A stretch of DNA of 16,479 bases from Candidatus Aenigmatarchaeota archaeon (GTDB lineage Archaea; Aenigmatarchaeota; Aenigmatarchaeia; CG10238-14), in assembly GCA_017610225.1 (NCBI GenBank), contig JAFCCM010000042.1:1-16479 (forward strand), written 5' to 3'. Made by a program: the position numbers and the translations under genes. The notes under the pieces are model-generated. The model did not search any database, was not told where the DNA came from, and saw only the letters and a list, made by a program, of their open reading frames with translations. Of the stretch, positions 7,229 through 16,479 are shown in pieces; within the stretch, counting starts at the first letter, position 1, and every line of letters starts with the position of its first letter.

Positions 7229-7415
7229 ACAAATGAAAAAACATAAATGTAAATTTCATGCAGTATGTGAAGTCCAAGATAGTAAAGCACTAAATGTGGG
7301 GGATAAAGATTGGCCACATTTTATGTTAATACCGAATGGAAATAAGTATTGTAAATTCGTATGTGAAATTTGTGGGAAAGTTAAATATGTAGAAGAACAA
7401 GAAGGTAAAAAATAA
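7221..7415 (+). CDS. Small putative zinc-ribbon protein
   Basis: 64 residues with C10, H13, C16 near the start and YCKFVCEICGK (43-53) near the end. CxxC with a trailing GK/KVKY strand resembles a zinc ribbon, with the partner ligands supplied by the N-terminal CKFHAVC. It starts within the overlap with the previous gene and ends three bases before the recombinase gene, so it is co-transcribed with that gene. Possible nucleic acid or protein adaptor; family unknown. Confidence 0.55.
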   Translation: MDKQMKKHKCKFHAVCEVQDSKALNVGDKDWPHFMLIPNGNKYCKFVCEICGKVKYVEEQEGKK

Positions 7416-7418
7416 ACA

Positions 7419-8105
7419 ATGGATAAAAAAACATTAAAAAAATCATTTCGAGAAGGATTAATTGATGAAGAAAGATTCAAAGATGAATTATTCAAATTAG
7501 AAACTATTGAAAAACCTAAACAAAGAAAAGCTAAAAGAATATATGAAGCAGTAAATAAAGAAGATTTTGAAAAACTGCTGAAAGTAACAAACAAGATTGA
7601 GCATAAATTATCATTCATATTAGCTTATGGGGCTGGATTAAGAATAAGCGAAATTACTGGAGGTGTAAGAGGTGATGGAACAATAATGAAAAAACTAATG
7701 CCAGAAGACATTCATATAAAAGAACATAAGATATTTATTCGTCAGGCCAAAGGAAGAAAAGATAGGGTTACATATTCTCCCAAATGGCTAAAACAACATT
7801 ATTTAAAATACTTCCCAATCAAAGTTGGGAAAAGAGCAATACAAAGTGCATTCCTAAGAAATAGTATTAAAGCAGGAATAAATTGGGAAATAGATAAATA
7901 CACGCGTGGTGATAAAGAGATTCCAATTTATAGATATCACTTCCATTGTTTAAGATCAAGTTTTGTTACACGATTATTAAATAAAGGAGTCCCAGTACAT
8001 CATGTTAAACTATTAGCAGGACATGAAAGCCTATCAACTACAACTAAATATGCTAAGTCAAATCCTGTTGATGCTATTGATGACATACTAAAGAGAGGGT
8101 TATAA
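7419..8105 (+). CDS. Tyrosine recombinase/integrase (XerA-like)
   Basis: 228 residues. The catalytic set is complete: Arg75 in YGAGLRISEI, Lys111 in KGRKDRV, His176 and Arg179 in HFHCLRSSF, His202 in LLAGHESLSTT, and the nucleophile Tyr211 in TTKYAKSN. It cuts and rejoins DNA through a 3'-phosphotyrosine. Only about 45 residues precede the catalytic domain, so the usual N-terminal SAM-like core-binding domain is mostly missing; archaeal XerA enzymes are nearer 290 residues. Roles could be integration into the host chromosome or resolution of multimers. No tRNA gene or attachment site is visible nearby. Its stop overlaps the RNA ligase start as TAATG. Confidence 0.92.
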   Translation: MDKKTLKKSFREGLIDEERFKDELFKLETIEKPKQRKAKRIYEAVNKEDFEKLLKVTNKIEHKLSFILAYGAGLRISEITGGVRGDGTIMKKLMPEDIHIKEHKIFIRQAKGRKDRVTYSPKWLKQHYLKYFPIKVGKRAIQSAFLRNSIKAGINWEIDKYTRGDKEIPIYRYHFHCLRSSFVTRLLNKGVPVHHVKLLAGHESLSTTTKYAKSNPVDAIDDILKRGL

Positions 8106-11100
8106 TGGAATTTAAAAAATATGATAAGATATATGCAATAGGGCATGAAAATAATTCAGAGATATTTAGAGATAAAAAAGATGAAATAGTTATACAAGAA
8201 AAAGTTGATGGTGGAAACTTCAGGTTTTACATAACTAAAGAAGGTTATATTATATTTGGAAGTAGAACACAACAACTAACTTCCAATGAAGGAGAGGATA
8301 CTAATGTTGAAAAGAACTTCAGAAGATGTGTGGATTACGTAAGAGAAAAATGGGAGGCTATAAAAGAAACAACTCCAAAAGTATCTGGATATCTTTTTTA
8401 TGGAGAAAATATGATAAAGCATACTATGGCTTATGACTGGGAAAAGATTCCTCCATTTCTTGGATTTGACATTTATAATATAAAGACTGGAAAATATTTA
8501 GATTATAAAGATATTAAAAAGATCTTTAAAAAGTTTAAATTAGAAATGGTTCCTCTTATTAAAATATGTAAAACAAAAGATATCAAAGCAATTACTGACA
8601 AAGATGTTCCAAAAAGTGGATACGCTTCCCCCTCTTCAAAAGACCAACAAGCTGAAGGAATATGTTATAAAAACTATTCTAAACAACTTATGGGGAAATA
8701 TGTAAGGGAAAAATTCAAGGAAAAGAATAAGGAAGTATTTGGAGGAAGTAAGAAATTTGCTAAGACAGATGATGAATATTTTGTAGCAGTATATTGTACT
8801 AATGCCAGAATAGATAAATGTATTTTTAAATTGGTTGATGATGGTAAAAAATTAGATATGACTATGATGGGGGATTTATTAAATATGGTTTATAAAGATA
8901 TCTGGGAAGAGAACTGGAATGAAATTGCCTTTAGCAAAAAGAAAGTAGATTTATTGAATTTAAAGAAATTGATAAGTAAAAGATGTTTAGAAATACTTAA
9001 ACAATCAATGGTAAATAATGCCTTAAATACTGGAGATAAAAAATGAGAGATCCAAAAAGAATAAAAATAATACTTAAATTATTAGAAGAGATATGGTCAC
9101 AAATGCCGGATCAAAGATTTGGGCAGCTACTTATCAATCTTGGAATAATAGAAGATTCAATAAGAGTATGGACTAATGAAGATGATGGTTTTGAAAAATA
9201 TTTAAAAGCAATTATAAAGAAAGATGAGGGTGAGAATAAAAAATGACATTTAATTGGACAATCGTAATATTTGTAATAATAGCATTAGTTGCAGCAGACA
9301 AGGTATTAACTTTAGCCAACATAAATGCTGTAAAGAAAAACTTTCCAGATGCTGATCCATTAAGTATTGAAAAGAATCCTTTAGCAAAAGAGTTCTTTAA
9401 ACAACATGGAATATATTGGGGTTCATTAACTTATGGATTATTCTCATTTTTAACATTCTTTATCTTTATATTTTTAATGAATTGGACACTAAGATTATGT
9501 AATGTTACAAACCACTTAAGTATCTCCTTATACATTATAATGCTTTGGTATGGATTAATAATAATTAATAATCTATATTTTCTACTAAAATTTTCAAAGG
9601 TAATCCCATGACAACTATAAAAGAAAAAGTAATAAACAGGTTTGATGAATTAGGAGCATGCGCAATAGAACAAGGATATTCTATAAAATTAGATGGAAGA
9701 ATCTATATAGATTTAATAACAATCTTTTTATTCAAAAAGATAATTAAAAAAGAATTAAATATAAGTGATAAAACATTTACGGAGGCATACCAATATGGAA
9801 ACAGAAGCTGATATCTTAAAGTATTATAAGTTTGCATACAAATGTTCCTGCGGGACTATTTATGGAAGTGACAAAAAAGAAAATAAAGAACCACATAAAT
9901 GCCCGGTTTGCGAAGATAAAAATAAAAGATAAATATTAAAAAAGAAAGTATTTTTTAAGTAATAGTTGTACTAATTCTAAATTTTTATAAATTGTTACCA
10001 TTTTATAGTGGTTAGAAAAGTTTATAAAGTCTAAATTACTCGTAATACCACTCTAAAGTAGTACTGACTACTTTCTAGTGATAAAAGATGTTAGGAAGGA
10101 AAAATTAAATGAACATACCATTTACTGAAATTGAATTAGGATTTTATAATTTATTAAGTTGTAAAGGCTTTGAAGTTTCTGAAGGACTTGGGTTATCATT
10201 TGGTCTATGTTCTCAAGCTAAACTTGGGTTGGTTTTTCTTTTCTTTATTACAGCCATAGTTAGAAAGTGGGGTGGTGAAGAATTGGATCTTGATTTCTCA
10301 TTTGCAGGCGGATTGCTTGGAGGACTTGGTTCTTACTTTATAGTTATTTCTCTTCTTGGAGCTTTTAAAATAGCATTCATAGTTGGAATAGTTTGTATGT
10401 TAATTGGAGGATATCTTGGTGGATCTCTTTTTGGAGAAGGTGAGGAATAAAAATGACTGAAGAAAATTTAAAGGAATCAAAAATGAATAAATTTATGAAG
10501 AAATATGGGTTTTGGATTGGCCTTGGATTAGCAATCTTTGTTATTGGAATTACAATATTTTAAATTAAAAATGGCTAAAGAAAAATTTAAAGATATATGG
10601 AATAAATATTCAAAACTAGATAAATTTGGTTTTATAACTTATCATATTCTACTAATAACATATATCTTAATGCTAATTTATTATGGTTATATTGATACAA
10701 AAATAATTGAAATGTTTAGGTTAACTTATGATGGGATAAATACTACTATCTTTCATTTTATAGCCTTACTTAGTATGGCTTTTGGTTTTTACTCACTATC
10801 TATAGGATATGGCTATATTGTAGAAAAAATATTCTATCCAGAAACCAAAGATGAAATTATTATAAAAAATAAAAGAAAGGAATTTAAAAGAAAATATCCT
10901 ATTAAATTAGCAATTAAAAAATTAAAAGAATTGAAATTAGAATTAAAACTTGGGGATATAAAAGAGGATATAAAAGAACTTAAAAATGGCTAAAGAAAAG
11001 TTATCCTATGTATTCCCGAATGCTATGGCAAAGATGATGAAGAATGTGAGTATGCAAACTCAACTAGAAAGTTCTATGATGTCAATGTCTTTAATTATGA

Positions 11101-14100
11101 TTGGAATGTTTTTAATGGCAATTTATATGACTTTTTATGTAGCGGTAAGTTGGGTATATAAAGGACTTATCTTCTTTAACCTTGGGTGTGCTTTTTTATT
11201 TATAAGTAGTTTCTTGGTTACAACATATCAACAATATATTTCCTATATGAATATGGCTGGGATAGATCCAGCTAAACATAAGGCAGAGATAAAAAGAAGA
11301 GGTAATATTTTTAAAAGGATTAAATTAGCCATTCAAGCTAAAAAAGCAAAAAAGAAATCTTTAAAACAACCACCAATAGTAAAAGAAGCTGTAGAAAATA
11401 TGATTAAAATTAAACAAGATGAATTAAAAGATACGCAAAAATTACAAGAAGAGGCTGAGAGATTAAGAGAAGCAGATAGGTTAAGAGAAATTGATAATAA
11501 TAAAATTGAAAAGGAGGTAAATTGAATGGAAGAAGAGGAAGAAGAAATATTAACGCAAGATGGTGATGATGATCTTGAAGAAGATTTTGGTGATTTAGAA
11601 GATGAGATTAAAGAAGAAAAACCAAAACCTATAGCTAAAAAAACAAAGCAATCTGTTCCTGTTGAGAGTGAACAAGTTAATGAAACTTATGAAGGATTTC
11701 AGCAACCAGCAAGATTAGGAATTGTTAACACAATTAATGGAGATGTTATTGAAGGTTTTGAAACAGGTAAAGATGAAGGATTAGTACAATTAGGAAAAGC
11801 TATTTTAAATAAACTTGATAAAATAGGTATAGCTTCAGGAGTATAAAATGGCTAAAAAAACAAAAAAGAAACGTGAAGAATTAACACCTGTAGAAAAGAA
11901 ATCAGTACTAACAACTTTTGTATTGTTATTCCCATCTATGCTCATAGCAATAATTGCTACAGTTAATTCATCTATATTTTTAGCTGCATTATCATTAGCT
12001 TTATTTTGTTATCAAGCAATACTTTTAAAAAGTTTTGTATCTGATCACTACGCAATAAGTTAACAATTTTTAATTAAATTTATTTTAAAATGATTAAATT
12101 AGTTTTTACAGCAGGAAGAGAAGCAATCTCTTTTGAAATAGAAAATAAAGTCATAACTTATAATGACAGGAGATTTTCAAAAGGAATTAAAGTTATTCCT
12201 ATAGAAGGGAATGTGAAGTTAATTTCAATAATGTCCAGGAATAGGATACCTGAAGAAATTGTTGAATTAATAGAAGATGCTAACAAAGGAAAAAACTTAG
12301 AAGAATATCTTGGAGCAAAAGATGATGAAGCTCTTGTAGAAATTATAAAAAGAGATGCTGCACTAAAGGGATGTGTCTTCCAGAAGAGGGTAGATATATA
12401 AAATGGGAGCTTTAGATACATTTATTAGCCTTGGAATTATTGCAGCATTTGCTTTCTTTATTTGGTCAAAAATTTATGCACATGAAAAAGACACTATAGA
12501 TCCTTTAATTAAAAAAATAAAGGGATGGTTTGTTAAAGAAGAAGGTGGGGAAGAAATGTTTGATCCAAATGAGGATTTTGAATTAGCATTCAGAGGACAA
12601 CAATAAAATGAAACATTGGGATGCTGTAGATGAAAGATGTCCTTATTGTAATTCTATTACAAAGAAGGTTAAAGGAATAAATAAACAAAATCTAAAAAAG
12701 CTCTGTTGGACTAAACCAACAATACAAGACATTCTCATCTTTATGATGCTATGCTTAAGTTTACTAATGGCCTGGACTTATTATAATGAAATTGCTCAGT
12801 ACAAAGAAATCTATGAAAACCCTGGAGAATTTTGTAATTCTTATATGAGTAATAAGCCTATCCAAGGAGCTCCTTTTGTTGAAATAAATGTTTCAAAATA
12901 TGAAGAAAATGGATACACATAATAAAATAAGACCTTCATGGGAACATGCATACATTTATAAAAAGATTAAAGAGAAGGCTAAATTTGGTCCTTTCATAAG
13001 ACCAAAACAATTACTAACTGAATTAAAACTAGTCCTAAAAGTCCCGCCAACACTTCACTATCCAATACTAAAGCAAATGGAAGAAGAAGGACTTATTAAA
13101 AGAATCAATCATCAAAAATATGAATTTACACAATCAGAAAAAAATACAAAGATAAAAGTTATTAATCAAAAAATAGAAACATTAATAAAAGTTGGTAGAA
13201 GAAGTCGAATGCTAAAAGCCATGGAAGAATGTGGATTAATCAAAAAAGCAGAAGGAACAAGATATTTAATATTAAAACATGATTGTGATAAAAAATTAGA
13301 AGCAATGGGTAACTTTACTTTTTGGAGTTAATCTAACTCATCAATTAATTCTTCAGCGGTAGGAACTTTTTTTACTTTCTTATTAATTCCATATACAAAC
13401 TTAAAACCATAATCAGAAGATTCATCATGATCTTCACCTTGCCTTTTTATATCAAAAGGCTTGCAGTCTTTATAATTCTTAACTCCATCATTATCAGCAT
13501 CACCATATGCCTTTAACTTTGGAAACCTAGCTTTAGCTTGAGGCCATGTTAATTTTTTAATTGGTTTCGGAACGTTTGGTTTAAATAGCTTAGTTTTCAT
13601 CATTAATTATAATGTTTTAAAAATTTCTTTTTATCTTTTATTCTTACTGGATCAACTTTAAATGCCTTAGTTACACCTTTTCTTTTTTTCATTTTATCTA
13701 ATTCCTTTTGAAAAGCTCTTCGTGCTTCAGCCTTAGTTTTAGCTGTTGTGACAATAGGCATAGAAAATCTAATTATCTTCCCAGTCTTTTTATCCCTTCC
13801 AAGATTAATCTCTAAAAGATCCCCATAATGTGTTTGTTTAGTTTTTCTCATCTTCTTTATTTTACCTCCTTATTTGTTTTTCCATTATTAATTTCCAGTA
13901 GAAGCAGATTTAAATGCACTAAAACCCATACTACAAAGAATGCCAGCACCAACAACAGTTACTACTTTTTTAGCGCCATTACCAGCACTTGAAAGAATTC
14001 CATCTTTATTATTACTACTATCCTTTCCAAACCAAGATTTTTCCTTACTCATCTTAGAGAGCTGATATCATATTTGAAGTAGCGCCAATCATAGGTACGC

Positions 14101-16479
14101 CTATCATAATCCCAGTGAAGCCTTTTATCATATCACCAGTTTGAGCTTTCTTAACTCCTTTAGGTCCCCAATTTTTTGGAACCATTTGAGCCGAATGCCC
14201 AACTAATGAAAGACTCATCATCCCTGGTATTAAGGGTGCTACTGCTGTAGTCATTGTCATTTTTATTGTTTCTTTGTTTTATTTAATTTAAGATTCCAGC
14301 ATCTTTTGCTACACTATAGAATAATCCTAACCCAGCTCCAAGAAGAGCTAGTGCGAAAAATCCTATAACTAAATCAAGTACATTTCTACTCCAAGCACTG
14401 TTGATATATCCATCAGCACAATAGTCATAGAATATGGTTGTATCGTTAGCTGTTACACTACAATCCACATTCATAAAATTTGTTGTATTTCTAAGATACA
14501 ATGTTCCATTGTTATCAAAAAATACGTAATCTGTTGTGACTGTTGTTGTAACATCTGTCTGATTCAACATAACAAAATTTGTTATGGGACAATCAGCTGA
14601 CTTCCAACCAGTAGGTGCATTTGTTATAGTAAACGGATATGATTCATTTATACTCCAATTGCAATCGTCTACTAATCTCGCTGGACCTAAATCTATTGCT
14701 TCTGAAGAAGCTCCAATTTTATCAGTAACTGCAACTGTACTAGTTGCTACTGAACCAATCAAGGCTACTCCAAGTATCAGTACCAAAAAACCTAAAACCA
14801 ATTTTTGAACTTCGTTTGCCATTTTATTAATATTTTAAAGAATAAAGGTTATATAAACCTTTCTGTAATAATTGAAATATTACTCGTAATTTAGCTAAAC
14901 TATGACTGAAATTAGATACTTAATTAAGATTGGTCCCAAAAATAACAAACCAATTAACCCTAACGATACCTGGATTAAAACTATAATTAATCTTCCCAAA
15001 GTCATCTCTCCTTCATATACCCACTTAACAGAAAGCATAACAATCCATATTCCAGCAAAGATAATTAATGCCTGTAAAATTTGGATTATCTTTTTAGTAA
15101 GATCATCATATTCATATGGAAGAATAATCCTAAATGTTACTGAAGAACTTGTTACTACACCATCTGTATTATTCACAGACACAGTCCATGTATTTAAATC
15201 TCTTACACTTGTAATGCCAGTAATATTATTCCCACAAGTCATAATTACTTCCCCAGCACCTTCATTTAAATTATACCAACAATTAGTATAATTAACTACT
15301 GTATAATTTAATTCAGTAACATGAGCATCATAAGTCCCAGAAGAAGGATACGCTATGAAAATATCAGCAAATGGGCTAGCGCTCACATTGATATATAAAT
15401 ATGTTACAAAACTTGTATAATTTTCATTTCCTAAATAAGTTAAATTAATTTCATAATATCCAATTGTATTAAATACTTCAGTATCAGATAATGGGGAACT
15501 TCCACTATCAAAGAGTGTATCATTAATGAATATATAAATATTTCCAGTACCATTATTCAATGTTCCCTCAATTAATACAATATCAGTTCTATAAATTGTC
15601 CTATTTGCGACTGTACTATTTAAAGTAAGTGTTGCGTTTCCAACACCAATAGTAATCCTAAATTCTTCATCATCAAAATAATTGGTATAATTTAAGTCAT
15701 CATCTCTTAGAATTGAATAGTTATAAGCTCCAACTGCTAATGATTGTAATGAATTATTTGAAATTGAGGTTCCATTAATAGCAAGAGTATATGAGGATGT
15801 GCAATTAGTTTGTGTTAGAAAAATCCCGGGATGTGCTAATGGAGAAGTATCATTGAAATATACTTGACATGAAGATGTATTTTGATTGATAGTTAAACTA
15901 CCTGTATCTAAAGAAACTGAAGATGAATAATTCTCTCCAGCTGTATTATTATAAATATATGAATAAGCTCCAACAGCCAGTACTGCATTATCAGGATTAT
16001 TAACTAAGGCCCCATCCAGATATAAAGAATAAACAACATCTATATCTCCATAATTACTTTCAGTTCCTTGAAAATCTCCAGCAGTTGAATAAATGATTGG
16101 AGATGTTCCACCCAGTGAACCTGAAGTGCTACCTAAAGATATTCGGAATTCTTCTTCATCGTAAAGATTAGAATAATTAACTTCATCTGTTCTTATTACA
16201 GAAAAGTTATAAGCGGATGATGCTAATATTTGGATAGTATTATTTGAAATTGCTGAACCATTTATTGCTAGAGTATATGCTGAACTACAATTAGTATAAG
16301 TAGTAAATATATCTGGATATGTTAAAGGGGAAGTATCATTGAAATATACCTGGCAAGAAGCTGTTGATTGTGATATCTGAAATTCTTCTTCATCATAAAG
16401 ATTAGAATAATTAACTTCATCTGTTCTAATTACTGAATAATTATATGCTCCTGTAGGAAGTACTTGTACAGAATTATTT

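Overview
The window is AT-rich, very gene-dense DNA with archaeal expression signals: TATA boxes of the form GAAAAGTTTATAAAGT about 30 nt before several start codons (leaderless messages), GGAGG ribosome sites inside operons, and many ATGA or TAATG overlaps. Gene content is that of a virus or provirus: a tyrosine recombinase, an RNA ligase, many short membrane proteins, a block of small virion-like genes, and a large repeat-bearing surface protein. The beta-sandwich repeats in the surface protein and the N-glycosylation sequons resemble proteins of DPANN archaea (Pacearchaeota/Woesearchaeota type). The DPANN host is an inference from memory of such sequences; an archaeal origin is well supported. 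No polymerase, replication initiator, packaging ATPase or classical capsid fold is recognisable, so either part of the element lies outside the window or those functions are carried by unrecognised genes.

Layout. (1) 1-460: tandem terminators for something left of the window, one small minus-strand gene, and a divergent promoter region with a 52-bp tandem repeat. (2) 461-4002: a four-gene unit from a leaderless promoter to two terminator hairpins. It encodes a membrane-anchored zinc-finger amidoligase, a class II glutamine amidotransferase, a protein that looks like a metallopeptidase without its zinc ligands, and a two-helix membrane protein with a small beta-rich cytoplasmic domain. This is the best candidate for an undescribed system. 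(3) 4042-7415: small genes, including a membrane-anchored thioredoxin-like protein, an SSB-like protein with an acidic tail, a three-gene ATGA-coupled set, and small zinc-binding proteins. (4) 7419-9932: recombinase, RNA ligase, a DUF1040/YihD-like protein, a membrane protein and a mini zinc ribbon, all tightly coupled. (5) 9995-13331: a promoter with a 5'-leader inverted repeat, then ten mostly membrane or charged small proteins ending in a winged-helix protein. (6) 13328-16479, minus strand: six genes converging on region 5, including a glycosylation-rich two-helix surface protein and the 3' end of a repeat adhesin that runs off the right edge.

Working model. Amidoligases of this superfamily pair with glutamine amidotransferases that supply ammonia, so genes 461-2799 probably make an amide bond on a peptide or envelope component at the membrane. 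The recombinase suggests integration or resolution, and the RNA ligase suggests repair of cleaved RNA. Regions 5 and 6 look like the virion and assembly module. A shared element, TYAC-N(6-9)-GTGR directly before the TATA box, occurs at four plus-strand promoters and suggests common control.
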